The notes beneath the pieces were generated by a model. That model had not been told where the DNA came from. It worked only from the letters and a program-made list of their open reading frames with translations, and searched no databases. Position numbers and translations under genes: made by a program. 64,000 nt of DNA from Pseudonocardia sp. N23 (GTDB lineage Bacteria; Actinomycetota; Actinomycetes; Mycobacteriales; Pseudonocardiaceae), in NCBI RefSeq assembly GCF_002583555.1, contig NZ_BEGX01000006.1, positions 1 to 64,000 on the forward strand. Direction: 5' to 3'. Below are positions 11,201 to 19,504 of this stretch, in pieces (position 1 is the stretch's first letter; each line of letters begins with the position of its first letter).

Positions 11201-12973
11201 CGGCGGCTGTTCGCGCTGCCCCGGTCGTCGTGGGACGACTACGACCGGTCCGCGATCTCGGCGGGCGGCGGGGTGTGGCCGCGGACGGCGAAGTCGGTCC
11301 CCGTCGGCCCGGAGATGCGGGTGGCGCTGGGGCTGGCCGACGGTGTCGTGAAGCTGAGCCCGCCGGAGCTGATCCGGGCGATCCTGCTGGCCCCGGTCGA
11401 CCTGCTGTGGAACGGCGGCATCGGCACGTACGTCAAGGCTTCGACGGAGTCGCACCCCGACGCCGGCGACAAGGCCAACGACGCGATCCGCGTCGACGGC
11501 CGCGAGCTGCGGGTCGCGGTCGTCGGGGAGGGCGGCAACCTGGGCCTCACCCAGCGCGGCCGCATCGAGTTCGCCCGCGCGGGCGGCCGGATCAACACCG
11601 ATGCCATCGACAACTCCGCGGGCGTCGACTGTTCCGACCACGAGGTCAACATCAAGATCCTGCTCGACGGGGTCGTCGCCGCGGGCGAGCTCGACCGGCA
11701 GGCCCGCAACGAGCTGCTGGCCGAGATGACCGACGAGGTCGCCGCGCTGGTCCTCGACGACAACCGCGACCAGAACGCGGTGCTCGGGGTCGGCCGCTCG
11801 CACGCCGCGGCGATGGCCAACGTGCACCGGCGCATGGTCGCGGACCTGGCCGAGCGCACCGGCCTCGACCGGCACATCGACGTCCTCCCCGACGACGACG
11901 AGTTCGCCGCCCTGGAGGCCGCCGGGCTCGGGCTGACCAGCCCGGAACTGTCGACGCTGCTCGCGCACGCCAAGCTCGACCTCACGCACCGGCTGCTCGG
12001 CACGGAGCTGACGGAGGTGCCCGCCTTCGCGGGCCTGCTGCCCGGCTACTTCCCGGAGCCCCTGCGCCGCCGCTACTCCCGGCCCATCGCGGCGCACCCG
12101 CTGCGACGCGAGATCGTCGCGACGATGCTGGTCAACGAGATGGTCGACGGTGGTGGCACGTCGTACGCGTTCCGGCTGGCCGAGGAGCTGTCGGCGGGTG
12201 TCGACGAAGCGGTCCGTGCCTACACGGTGTCGACCGCGGTGTTCGGGCTCCCCGAGCTCTGGGCGCAGGCGCGGGCGGCGGACATGCCCGTCGCGCTCGC
12301 CGACCGGGTCGTCCTGGAGTCGCGCCGCCTGCTCGACCGGGCGTCGCGCTGGTTCCTCACCAACCGGCCTCAGCCCCTCGCCGTCGGCGCGGAGACGGCC
12401 CGCTTCAGCGAGGTCGTCCGGGAGCTGTCGGGTCGCGTCGGCGGCCTGCTGCGGGGGCCGGAGGCCGCCGCCGTCGCCACGTCGACCGACGCCCTCGTGG
12501 CCGACGGGGTGCCTGCCGACCTCGCCCGGCGCTCCACCGAGCTCATGTACTCGTTCGGCCTGCTCGACGTCGTCGACCTCACCGAGCTGTCCGAGCGCGA
12601 CCGGGAGCCGCGCGAACCCGTCGAGGTCGCCGCGATGTACTTCGCGATGTCGGCGCACCTCGGGGTCGACCTGGCCCTGACCTCGGTGACGGCGCTCGAA
12701 CGGGGCGACCGCTGGCACGGCCTCGCCCGGCTGGCGCTGCGCGACGACCTGTACGCGTCGCTGCGTGCGGTCACCCTCGACCTGCTGCGCGAGGCGCCGC
12801 CCGGCACCCCGCCCGACGAGGCGATCGCGTTGTGGGAGAAGACGAACGCCTCACGGCTCGTGCGGGCGCGGGCGGCGCTGGAGGAGATCGGCGGCAAGGG
12901 CGCCGCGGGTGGACGGCTCGACCTCGCCACGCTGTCCGTCGTCGTGCGGCAGCTGCGCGGACTCGCCCGCTGA
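8219..12973 (+). CDS. gdh: NAD-specific glutamate dehydrogenase, large (about 180 kDa) type
   Basis: A 1,584-residue cytosolic enzyme that oxidatively deaminates glutamate to 2-oxoglutarate and ammonia with NAD+, normally in glutamate catabolism. The length is typical of the L_180 class. The catalytic region (about residues 760-1250) shows RGGLRWSDRPQDYRTE, KGGFVVK with the catalytic lysine, GIGDMSGDVFGNGMLLS, and the nucleotide-binding GGNLGLTQRGRIEFA followed by INTDAIDNSAGVDCSDHE. The long N-terminal part carries the ACT-like regulatory segments of the family. ATG start with a weak GGAG site 8-9 bases upstream. The opposite strand is also open for over 1,100 codons, but that is a compositional shadow. 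Confidence 0.97.
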   Translation: MSRTGSDAGTLDAGDSASRPDAAHASDEPGDALGRVYLRQTAVEDDRATPAERPDPARLAARASEVAATRVPGESIVRVSREQGGPSVDIVTDDMPYLVESVLFAVRHAGGEVARLVHPVVVVRRDGSGALREVLDTADPDAPPAGALVESWMHVDLAAPVSDADVLRDEVLAALRDVRDVVADGPPIADRARRVADGLAASAPAAGRAAWNSADVADLLRWLADGHFTFLGYRHHVVTADGTSRPDAHSALGVLRGLPPVGDGFAWAGQAELEQLVFTRAEIPGRVLRPVHPCYVGVRTFDAHGRIIGEHRFVGMLTVSATHEDVLDIPLIERRVRRAIGLAGFPLASYSGQRMLEVVSGLPREELFGTSEQVLCDIALGVLKAAGRRGVQVFLRPDPYGRFVSCLVYVPRDRYTTAARLAMAAVLRERLGGTDVDYTARVSEASLALVQFTVHRDPTAAAHELPDPVRLADELAEAIRTWDDRLVATLGAVAVPELLAGIPDSYKASVGAAQAVEDLRHVLSLEPGGFAVRLYTSGADGRSGEKRFTLYLADAPVTLTAVLPVLQQLGVEVLDERPAEFVRPDGHRCWVYDFGLALAGSPWPTGDGSGGFCAAFSAAWRGDTETDRFSALVLGAGLHWREVALLRAYGRYSRQLGSLFGQNYLADVLHSHPEIARGLVALFRARFDPAPEADARTAATEAALGHVTSLIDDVAGLDADRILRGYLGMITATLRTNWFRDRPFFSFKIDPAAVPDMPSPRPKFEIFVYSPRVEGVHLRFGPVARGGLRWSDRPQDYRTEILGLVKAQAVKNAVIVPVGAKGGFVVKAAQPAPAEVEACYRTFVSGLLDVTDNLVDGATVPPPDVVRHDGDDAYLVVAADKGTARFSDVANDVAASYGFWLGDAFASGGSVGYDHKAMGITARGAWESVKRHFAETGIDTQSHDFTVAGIGDMSGDVFGNGMLLSEHIRLVAAFDHRHVFVDPDPDAARGIAERRRLFALPRSSWDDYDRSAISAGGGVWPRTAKSVPVGPEMRVALGLADGVVKLSPPELIRAILLAPVDLLWNGGIGTYVKASTESHPDAGDKANDAIRVDGRELRVAVVGEGGNLGLTQRGRIEFARAGGRINTDAIDNSAGVDCSDHEVNIKILLDGVVAAGELDRQARNELLAEMTDEVAALVLDDNRDQNAVLGVGRSHAAAMANVHRRMVADLAERTGLDRHIDVLPDDDEFAALEAAGLGLTSPELSTLLAHAKLDLTHRLLGTELTEVPAFAGLLPGYFPEPLRRRYSRPIAAHPLRREIVATMLVNEMVDGGGTSYAFRLAEELSAGVDEAVRAYTVSTAVFGLPELWAQARAADMPVALADRVVLESRRLLDRASRWFLTNRPQPLAVGAETARFSEVVRELSGRVGGLLRGPEAAAVATSTDALVADGVPADLARRSTELMYSFGLLDVVDLTELSERDREPREPVEVAAMYFAMSAHLGVDLALTSVTALERGDRWHGLARLALRDDLYASLRAVTLDLLREAPPGTPPDEAIALWEKTNASRLVRARAALEEIGGKGAAGGRLDLATLSVVVRQLRGLAR

Positions 12974-13004
12974 GCCCGCCGGCGCACCTGAGAGGCTGTG
13001 CGAC

Positions 13005-13427
13005 GTGGCTCGTTTCGTCGCTCACGTCCCGCTTCGCTGGACCGACCAGGACGCCTACCGGCACGTCAACCATGCCCGCGCGGTGACGCTGCTCGAGGAG
13101 GCCCGCATCGACCTGGTCTTCGAACGGGCGCGCACCTCGGGCGCGGGGACGTTCGCCACCGGTCTGCTCGTCGCCGGGCTGGAGGTCCAGTACAAACGCC
13201 AGATCCCCTACCGGGCGGAACCGCTGCGCGTCGAGATGTGGGTGCGTGACGTGCGGGCCGCGTCGTTCACGATCGGCTATGAGATGCACGACGGCCCCGA
13301 CGGCTCCGATCCCGTCGCCGTCACCGCCCGCACACACATGGCGTTGTTCGACCTCGAGGCGAACCGGCCGCGACGTCTTTCGGCCGAGGAACGCGCGTTC
13401 CTCGGGGAGTGGGGGGAGAGCTCGTGA
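13005..13427 (+). CDS. Hotdog-fold acyl-CoA thioesterase (4HBT family)
   Basis: A 140-residue protein with the 4HBT pattern: VPLRWTDQDAYRHVNHARA near the N-terminus (catalytic Asp in the xDxxxHVNN-type loop), the long helix LLEEARIDLVFE, and the strand GLEVQYKRQIPYRAEPL. Such enzymes hydrolyse acyl-CoA thioesters; the substrate cannot be told. GTG start chosen for GAGAGG 9 bases upstream and because it gives the family N-terminus. It begins 31 bases after gdh, and its stop overlaps the next start in GTGA, so the two genes are translationally coupled. Confidence 0.9.
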   Translation: MARFVAHVPLRWTDQDAYRHVNHARAVTLLEEARIDLVFERARTSGAGTFATGLLVAGLEVQYKRQIPYRAEPLRVEMWVRDVRAASFTIGYEMHDGPDGSDPVAVTARTHMALFDLEANRPRRLSAEERAFLGEWGESS

Positions 13428-14077
13428 GCTCGTTGACACTGGCCGACTCCGCCGAGCGCGACGACCTCGGCGCGTTCACCGCACGCCTCGTCCGTCTGGA
13501 ACCCACCTCGCTGGTGCGGCTGCGGACCCGTGGGGACAAGCTGACCGCCTGGGCGGCCACCCCGTTCGACGTGCTCGCCACCCGCTCGGTGCGCGGCACC
13601 TGCGACCCCGCGGAGCTGACGGTGTCGGCGCAGGGGCTGCTGACGTCGCTGGCCGTGGAACGCGGTGAGACCGTCGACCCCGGCCCCGCCGCGGGCCTCT
13701 GGGGGACCGACGTGCCGCCGGACGACGGCTGGGCTGTCGTCGACACCGTGCCGGCCGCCGAGCTGGAGAAGCTCACCGAGCGGGGCCTGGCGCTGGCCCG
13801 GGAGCACGCCGGTCCGATGGGTCCGCCCGCGTCGCTGCTCGACCAGACGGTGCTGACCGTCGACAACGGCGCCGGCCCGCCGGTGCGCATCCCGATGCGC
13901 TGCCTGTTCGCGTTGTCGGGCATGGGGTTCCTGGGTGGTGCCGACACGGGCACCGACGAGGGCCCCGGCGGTCCGGTGGTGCGGGTCTCGGCCACGGGTT
14001 CGTGGCTGCGGATCGACGCCCGTTTCGGCGCGGTCGTCCGCCGCCGCGTCACGGCCCTGCCCCTGTTCGCGAGCTGA
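13424..14077 (+). CDS. Conserved unknown protein coupled to thioesterase
   Basis: A 217-residue protein I cannot assign. It starts at the GTG that overlaps the thioesterase stop (GTGA), with a GGGGGGAGAG Shine-Dalgarno stretch just upstream. It has no signal peptide or membrane helix. Composition is that of a soluble alpha/beta protein; LVRLRTRGDKLTAWAATPFDVLATR and a C-terminal WLRIDARFGAVVRRR are its most distinctive parts. The tight coupling suggests a role with the thioesterase or with gdh, but this is only context. The last 19 bases, including the stop codon, are repeated twice downstream. Confidence 0.85.
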   Translation: MSSLTLADSAERDDLGAFTARLVRLEPTSLVRLRTRGDKLTAWAATPFDVLATRSVRGTCDPAELTVSAQGLLTSLAVERGETVDPGPAAGLWGTDVPPDDGWAVVDTVPAAELEKLTERGLALAREHAGPMGPPASLLDQTVLTVDNGAGPPVRIPMRCLFALSGMGFLGGADTGTDEGPGGPVVRVSATGSWLRIDARFGAVVRRRVTALPLFAS

Positions 14078-14115
14078 GCCCCTGTTCGCGAGCTGAGCCT
14101 CTGTTCGCGAGCTGA
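14059..14115 (+). repeat. 19-bp tandem triplication of the gene end
   Basis: Unit GCCCCTGTTCGCGAGCTGA occurs at 14059-14077, 14078-14096 and 14097-14115 (one change, C to T, in the third). The first copy is the 3' end of the preceding gene with its TGA stop; the others are non-coding. It looks like recent slippage. Confidence 0.95.
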
Positions 14116-14167
14116 GCCCCGGCCCCGGCCCCGGTCCTGCAATGGGAGAGGGCAGGCGCGGATCGGG

Positions 14168-15727
14168 TCAGGCCAGCCAGGCAGCCGTGTCCGGGGGGAG
14201 CCGGCCGTCGTCGGTGAGGGGGCCGCTGGTGACGAGGACGTCGCCGGGCGGGAGGGGGACGGGGGTGTCGGAGGTGTTGAGGGCGCACGCCAGGGTCGTG
14301 CCGCTGCGCCGGAACGCCAGGCAGCCCTCGGGGGCGCCGTACCACTCGACGCGGGTGCGCCGGTCGTCGTCGACGACGAAGCCCGGGTGGGTGTGCCGCA
14401 GCTCCAGGGCGTGCCGGAACATCGACAGCGTCGAGCCGGTGTCCTCCAGCTGGTCGGCGGCGGTGAGCGCGTCCCAGTCCGCGGGCATGGGCAGCCACGG
14501 AGTGCCGGAGCTGAAGCCGTAGGCCGGGCCGCCGCCCTCCCAGGGGACGGGGATGCGGCAGCTGTCGCGGCCGCGTTCGGTGTGCCCGGAGCGTTCCCAC
14601 ACGGGGTCCTGCAACGCCTCGTCGGGGACGTCGACGTCGGGCATACCGAGCTCTTCGCCGTTGTAGACGTACACCGACCCCGGCAGGGCCAGCATGACCA
14701 GCGCCATCGCGCGGGCCCGGGCCAGCCCGGCCGCGCCGCCGCCGTAGCGGGTCACCGGGCGGGAGACGTCGTGGTTGGACAACGTCCACGTGGGGCGGGC
14801 GCCGACGGCGTCGACGGCGTCGATGGAGTGCTCGATGGCCTCGCGGACGGCGGCGGCGTCGAACGGGGTCTGCAGGAGCCGGAAGTTGAAGGCCTGGTGC
14901 AGCTCGTCGGGGCGGACGTAGCGGGCGAAACGTTCGTCGTCGCGCACCCAGATCTCGCCGACGGCCATCCGCCCCGGGTAGTGGTCGAGGACGGCGCGGA
15001 CCATCCGGTGCACGTCGTGGACGTCGTCCTGGTCGAAGCGGGGGTCGCCGTCGGTGTTGGCGAGCAGCTCGGTGCGGGCCTGCGGGTCGTCGGGCAGGCC
15101 CTCGGGCTTGGCCATGCCGTGGGCGACGTCGATGCGGAAGCCGTCGACGCCGCGGTCGGCCCAGAACCGAAGGGTCTTGTCGAGGTCGGCCCAGACCTCG
15201 GGGTTGGTCCAGTTGAGGTCGGGCTGCTCGGGGGCGAAGAGGTGCAGGTACCACTCGTCGTCACCGACGCGCTTCCACGCCGGGCCACCGAAGATGCTCT
15301 GCCAGTTGTTGGGCGGCTCGTCGCCGTGCTCGCCGAGGCCGGGCCGGAAGTGGAAGCGCGCGCGCTCGGGGCTGCCGGGTGCGGAGTCGAGCGCGGCCCG
15401 GAACCACTCGTGCTCGGTGGACGTGTGGTTGGGCACCAGGTCGACGATGATCTTCAGGCCGTGCCGGTGGGCGTCCTCGACGAGGGCGTCGAAGGCGGCG
15501 AGGTCACCGAAGACGGGGTCGACGTCGCGGGGGTCGGCGACGTCGTAGCCGTGGTCGGCCATGGGGGAGCGGTAGAACGGCGTCAGCCACAACGCGTCGA
15601 CACCCAGCAACTCCAGGTAGCCGAGCCGGCTGCGCACTCCGTCGAGGTCGCCCACACCGTCGCCGTCGGAGTCGGCGAAGCTGCGGACGTATACCTGGTA
15701 GACCACCGCGTCACGCCACCACTGCAC
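14168..15727 (-). CDS. Alpha-glucosidase, glycoside hydrolase family 13
   Basis: A 519-residue cytosolic GH13 enzyme of the oligo-alpha-glucosidase type. The (beta/alpha)8 barrel begins WWRDAVVYQVYVRSFAD; conserved regions are DLVPNHTS (region I), GFRIDVAHG with nucleophile Asp (II), GEIWV with acid/base Glu (III) and TLSNHDVSRP with the third Asp (IV). A C-terminal beta domain follows. It should release glucose from the non-reducing end of short alpha-glucans or sucrose-like substrates; 1,4- versus 1,6-specificity cannot be told. GTG start is supported by AGGA nine bases upstream and by the family N-terminus; an upstream in-frame ATG would add 17 unrelated residues. No signal peptide. Downstream of glbO but separated by a hairpin. 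Confidence 0.93.
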   Translation of the reverse strand: MQWWRDAVVYQVYVRSFADSDGDGVGDLDGVRSRLGYLELLGVDALWLTPFYRSPMADHGYDVADPRDVDPVFGDLAAFDALVEDAHRHGLKIIVDLVPNHTSTEHEWFRAALDSAPGSPERARFHFRPGLGEHGDEPPNNWQSIFGGPAWKRVGDDEWYLHLFAPEQPDLNWTNPEVWADLDKTLRFWADRGVDGFRIDVAHGMAKPEGLPDDPQARTELLANTDGDPRFDQDDVHDVHRMVRAVLDHYPGRMAVGEIWVRDDERFARYVRPDELHQAFNFRLLQTPFDAAAVREAIEHSIDAVDAVGARPTWTLSNHDVSRPVTRYGGGAAGLARARAMALVMLALPGSVYVYNGEELGMPDVDVPDEALQDPVWERSGHTERGRDSCRIPVPWEGGGPAYGFSSGTPWLPMPADWDALTAADQLEDTGSTLSMFRHALELRHTHPGFVVDDDRRTRVEWYGAPEGCLAFRRSGTTLACALNTSDTPVPLPPGDVLVTSGPLTDDGRLPPDTAAWLA

Positions 15728-15760
15728 CCGGACATCCTGCCATCCGCAACCGACGCGGAG

Positions 15761-15779
15761 CGTGACGAAACCCGTCACG
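15761..15779 (-). terminator. Hairpin after glbO
   Basis: CGTGACG (15761-15767) and CGTCACG (15773-15779) form a 7-bp stem with a 5-base loop between the glbO stop and the GH13 start. No T tract, so termination would be weak or Rho-assisted. Confidence 0.4.
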
Positions 15780-15805
15780 GACGGGTGATGAAGGCTGCGG
15801 AGGCC

Positions 15806-16186
15806 TCAGAAATCGGCGTTGACCATGCTCGCAGCCGCGTATGTGATGTAGGCCCAGAACTGCTCGCGGTGGGCGTCGTCCATGCCCGACTCGTCGACGG
15901 CGACGCGCATGCACCGCAGCCAGGCGTCGCGCTGGACGGGGCCGATCCGGAACGGTGCGTGCCGCATCCGCAACCGCGGGTGACCGCGCTGGTCGGAGTA
16001 GGTGCGGGGGCCACCCCAGTACTGCTCGAGGAACATCCGGAAGCGCACCTCGGCGGGGCCGAGGTCCTCCTCCGGGTACATCTCGCGCAGCATCTCGTCC
16101 TCGGCGACCTGCTCGTAGAAGCGCGCGACGATCCCGCGGATCGTGTCGCCGCCGACCTCGGCGTAGAAGTTCTGCGGAGTACTCAC
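15806..16186 (-). CDS. glbO: Truncated haemoglobin, group II (trHbO)
   Basis: A 126-residue group II truncated haemoglobin: [27 protein letters not shown] at the N-terminus, [29 protein letters not shown] with the proximal His in the HxPF segment, and the group II Trp in REQFWAYI. Known roles are oxygen or peroxide handling and association with respiratory membranes. GTG start gives the family N-terminus (V)[21 protein letters not shown] just upstream could be a -10 box for a leaderless message. Lies 27 bases downstream of mscS in the same direction, so it may be read with the mscS/peptidase transcript as well. Confidence 0.95.
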   Translation of the reverse strand: MSTPQNFYAEVGGDTIRGIVARFYEQVAEDEMLREMYPEEDLGPAEVRFRMFLEQYWGGPRTYSDQRGHPRLRMRHAPFRIGPVQRDAWLRCMRVAVDESGMDDAHREQFWAYITYAAASMVNADF

Positions 16187-16213
16187 GTCACCACTATCCC
16201 TTGTCACGCACGG

Positions 16214-17233
16214 TCAGTTCTTCCCGCCGGTGGGTGGCAGCGCGGGTGTGCCCGCACTCCCGACCGGCGGCGGGAACACGACGGGCCGCGGGATGTGCTC
16301 CTCGTCGAGCGCGTCGGTGATCGCGGCGTTGAGCGCACGCTGCACGACGAACTGCCGGCCGGGGCTGACCTTGGCGGTGAGCCGGAGCGTGACGCCCTCG
16401 GCGGTCACCTTGTCGACGCCCAGCACCTGCACGGGTTCGAGCACGTCGCCGGAGATGTCGTCGGCGCCGAGGCGCTCGGTGGCGACGCGCAGGACGAGCT
16501 CGGTGACCTCGGTGGTGTCGACGGTGTGCGCGAGCGGCAGGTCGACCACGGCGACGGCGTAGCCCTGCGTCATGTTGCCGACGCGGACGATCTCGCCGTT
16601 GCGCACGTACCAGAGGGTGCCCTTGATGTCGCGGATCGTCGTGATGCGCAGCCCGACGGTCTCGACGGTGCCGATCGCGTCCCCGACGTCGACGACGTCG
16701 CCGACCCCGTACTGGTCCTCGAGCAGCATGAACATTCCGGACAGGAAGTCGCGCACGAGGTTCTGCGCGCCGAACCCGACGGCGACGCCGACGATGCCCG
16801 CGGAGGCGAGGATCGGGCCGAGGGCGACGCCGAACTCGGCGAGGACCATGACGACGGCGATCAGCAGGATGACCGCGGAGCTGATCGACCGCAGCACCGA
16901 GGCGACGGTCTTGGCCCGCTGCGTGCGGCGGGCGGTGACGGCCTCGACGGAGCCGTTGCGCATCCGGGCGGGCGTGCGGCGCAGGATCGCCCGGGAGACC
17001 TTGCTGTCGGCGGTGCCCTCGACGAGCCGGCGGATCGCGCGGTGCAGCAGCCAGCGGGTCACGAGCGCGAGGACGACGATCAGCATGATCGCGAACGTCT
17101 TGGAGACGATCGTGTTGGCGGACTCGGCGAGGAAGTCGCTGTGCGTCCACTGGTAGAAGCGGGCGCACCAGGTGCCGGGCTCGGCGGCGCAGATCGGCTG
17201 GTCGGGGAGCAGGCCCTGGGAGTAGAGGGTCAC
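16214..17233 (-). CDS. mscS: Small-conductance mechanosensitive channel, MscS family
   Basis: A 339-residue inner-membrane protein. Hydrophobic helices lie near residues 40-65 and 115-160, ending in the pore-lining TM3 region (VGVAVGFGAQNLVRDFLSGMFML), then the MscS beta domain (YGVGDVVDVGDAIGTVETVGLRITTIRDIKGTLWYVRNGEI) and the alpha/beta C-terminal domain. It would open under membrane tension to release solutes during osmotic downshock. The GTG start overlaps the upstream peptidase stop (GTGA), so the two are translationally coupled. Confidence 0.95.
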   Translation of the reverse strand: MTLYSQGLLPDQPICAAEPGTWCARFYQWTHSDFLAESANTIVSKTFAIMLIVVLALVTRWLLHRAIRRLVEGTADSKVSRAILRRTPARMRNGSVEAVTARRTQRAKTVASVLRSISSAVILLIAVVMVLAEFGVALGPILASAGIVGVAVGFGAQNLVRDFLSGMFMLLEDQYGVGDVVDVGDAIGTVETVGLRITTIRDIKGTLWYVRNGEIVRVGNMTQGYAVAVVDLPLAHTVDTTEVTELVLRVATERLGADDISGDVLEPVQVLGVDKVTAEGVTLRLTAKVSPGRQFVVQRALNAAITDALDEEHIPRPVVFPPPVGSAGTPALPPTGGKN

Positions 17234-19359
17234 GTCAGCTCCAGTCCGGTGTGGGCGGCGAGGAACGCGAGCTGGTCGACCGACAGCGCGACGGTCCGGG
17301 AGACGGACCGGCCGGCGTGGCCGACGTCGGTCTCGCGGCGGATCAGCACCGGCCGGGTCCCGGGGTCGCCGGCGGTGGCGTGCTGCAGCGCGGCGCACAT
17401 CTTGCGGGCGTGCAGCGGGTCGACGCGGGTGTCGGACTCGAACACGGTGAACAGGACGGCCGGGTAGGCCGTGCCGTCGTGGACGTGGTGGTAGGGCGAG
17501 TAGGAGCGCAGCCAGCCGAACTCGGTCGCGTCGGCGGCGGTGCCGTACTCGTCGTTCCAGGTGCGGCCCAGCGAGAACTCCTCGTAGCGGATCATGTCGA
17601 GCAGCGGCGCCGAGCAGACGACGGCCCGGTACAGGTCGGGGCGCTGGGTGAGCGCGGCGCCGACGAGCAGGCCGCCGTTGGAGCCGCCCGTGACGGCCAG
17701 CTGCGCGGGGGTGGTGATCCCGTCGGCAACGAGGCGTTCGCAGGCGGAGTGCAGGTCGTCGAACACGTTCTGCTTGTTGCCGCGGTTGCCGGCGAGGTGC
17801 CAGGCCTCGCCCTCCTCGCCGCCGCCGCGCAGCGACACGAGCGCGTAGACCCCGCCCGCCTCGACCCACGTCAGCGCCGACGGCGTGTAGGCGGGCTCGC
17901 GGGTGATGCCGAAGCCGCCGTAGCCGGTGACCAGCGCGGGGACGGGCCCGGTGGGGGCCGTGGCCGGCCGGATGACGAACATGCGGACGGTCGTGCCGTC
18001 GGCGGAGGTGAACTCGACCTGCTCGGCGTGCACGGCGGGGACGTCGACCTCGCCGGGCGCGGCCTCCGACAGCACGGTCTCGCCGGTGGCCCGGTCGTAG
18101 CGCTGCACCTGGTAGGGGGTGACGAGGTCGGTCCAGCCGATCCAGAGCCGGCCGTGCTCGGCGGGGGTGTCGCGGTCGGCGACGGTCAGCCCCGACACCG
18201 AGCCCATGCCGGGCAGCGGGACGGTGCCGCGCGGGGTGCCGTCGAGGGCGTGCAGCACGAGCTCGGCCACGGCGTGCCGGGCGCGGACGAGGACGAGGAG
18301 CGGCTCGTCGGCGCTTCCGTCGGAGGGTTCGAGACGGCGGACCCCTTCCAGGACCGATCCGGGGTCCTCGGCCACCAGCTCACGCCAGTGCTCCCGCTGC
18401 GGGCGCTCCGGCTCGGTGACGCACAGCCTCCAGCGCGGCGCGCCGTCGGTGGTGAGCACGTAGAGCAGCCCGTCGCGCTCGACCCACGCCGCGGCCTGCA
18501 CGTCGTCGTCCTGGGTGAGGACCGGGACCAGCTCGCCCGTCGTGCCGTCGCTGTGCAGGGAGGCGATCCACACGCTGTCCCTGCGTGCGGTCCCGACGTT
18601 CGCTGACACGACGAGCCAACGCCCGTCGCGGGAGACGCGCACACCGTAGTAGTTGTGCCCGTCGTAGAGGCCGGGGCCGTCGAGGAGGACGTCGGTCGCG
18701 GTGTCGGCGCCGATGCGGTGGCGCCAGATGCGCCGGTGCAGGTTCTCCTCGCCGGCGGGCACCTCGCCGTCGGCGACCTTGCGCACGAACACGATCTCCT
18801 CGCCGCCGGGCAGCCAGGAGACATCGGAGTAGCGGCAGCGGTCGATGGGCTCCTCGACGATCTCCCCGGTCGCGACGTCCATGACGTGCAGCACCGAGTT
18901 CTCGTCGCCGCCGCGCGAGACCTGGTAGGCGAGCCGGCGGCCCTCCAGGTCGGGCACCCACGAGTCGAGGGTGGTGAGGCCGTCGGGGTCGAGGACCATC
19001 GGGTCGAGCAGGACCCGCTCGACGCGTCCGCCGTCGGGTCCCGGTTCGCGGACCAGGACGACGGCGTGCTCCTGCCCCGGCGTGCGCCGCACCAGGAACG
19101 CACGCCCGGCCCGCCACAGCGGAGCCGACACCGAACCGGCGTCGAGCAGGCCGCGCAGGCGCGTGGCGAGCCGGTCGCGGCCGGGCAGGCCGGTCAGCTG
19201 CGCGGCGGTGAGCTCGTCCTGCGCCGCCGACCACGCGACGGTGCGCGCGTCGGCCGGGTCCTCCAGCCAGCGGTAGGGATCGGCGACGTCGTGGCCGTGC
19301 AGCCGGTCGACGAGGTCGAGACGCTCCGCGGGCGGGTAGGGGGAGTTCGCGCTGCTCAC
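17230..19359 (-). CDS. Prolyl oligopeptidase family serine peptidase (S9A)
   Basis: A 709-residue protein with the two-domain S9A layout: an N-terminal seven-bladed propeller (DPYRWLEDPADARTVAW through about residue 410) and a C-terminal alpha/beta-hydrolase with nucleophile motif TGGSNGGLLVGA, a later Asp (FESDTRVDP) and His (VGHAG). It cleaves short peptides after proline in the cytosol; no signal peptide is visible. GTG start. It is followed by mscS with a 4-base overlap; a functional link is not obvious. About 145 bases separate it from the next minus-strand gene upstream, a gap that holds a palindromic repeat. Confidence 0.95.
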   Translation of the reverse strand: MSSANSPYPPAERLDLVDRLHGHDVADPYRWLEDPADARTVAWSAAQDELTAAQLTGLPGRDRLATRLRGLLDAGSVSAPLWRAGRAFLVRRTPGQEHAVVLVREPGPDGGRVERVLLDPMVLDPDGLTTLDSWVPDLEGRRLAYQVSRGGDENSVLHVMDVATGEIVEEPIDRCRYSDVSWLPGGEEIVFVRKVADGEVPAGEENLHRRIWRHRIGADTATDVLLDGPGLYDGHNYYGVRVSRDGRWLVVSANVGTARRDSVWIASLHSDGTTGELVPVLTQDDDVQAAAWVERDGLLYVLTTDGAPRWRLCVTEPERPQREHWRELVAEDPGSVLEGVRRLEPSDGSADEPLLVLVRARHAVAELVLHALDGTPRGTVPLPGMGSVSGLTVADRDTPAEHGRLWIGWTDLVTPYQVQRYDRATGETVLSEAAPGEVDVPAVHAEQVEFTSADGTTVRMFVIRPATAPTGPVPALVTGYGGFGITREPAYTPSALTWVEAGGVYALVSLRGGGEEGEAWHLAGNRGNKQNVFDDLHSACERLVADGITTPAQLAVTGGSNGGLLVGAALTQRPDLYRAVVCSAPLLDMIRYEEFSLGRTWNDEYGTAADATEFGWLRSYSPYHHVHDGTAYPAVLFTVFESDTRVDPLHARKMCAALQHATAGDPGTRPVLIRRETDVGHAGRSVSRTVALSVDQLAFLAAHTGLELT

Positions 19360-19435
19360 GCGGGCCGAGGTTACGGGAGCGCCCCGGGCGTCCCGTCACC
19401 CGTCGTGACCAGCGCCGATCCCGGTCGCGTCACTG

Positions 19436-19498
19436 CGCCGAGTCCGACGTGAGGCTGCTGGATCCGTGGTCGGGACCAGGCTCAGGTCGAACTCGGCG
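19436..19498. repeat. REP-like palindromic element, copy 1
   Basis: Inverted arms CGCCGAGTCCGAC (19436-19448) and GTCGAACTCGGCG (19486-19498), one mismatch, around a 37-base core. The right half (about 19470-19497) matches the copy at 46427-46485 at about 24 of 29 positions. It fills the gap between the peptidase and FMN-protein genes. Confidence 0.7.
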
Positions 19499-19504
19499 GT
19501 CGTG

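Noticed and set aside
9302..12718. A 1,138-codon minus-strand frame opposite glutamate dehydrogenase
   Set aside because: Its product is rich in Arg, His, Asp, Gly and Val with no domain; it mirrors a gene whose family motifs are certain. High GC removes stops from antisense frames.
14387..17467. A 1,026-codon plus-strand frame opposite the alpha-glucosidase, globin and MscS genes
   Set aside because: It crosses three well-identified minus-strand genes and has antisense composition and no ribosome site.
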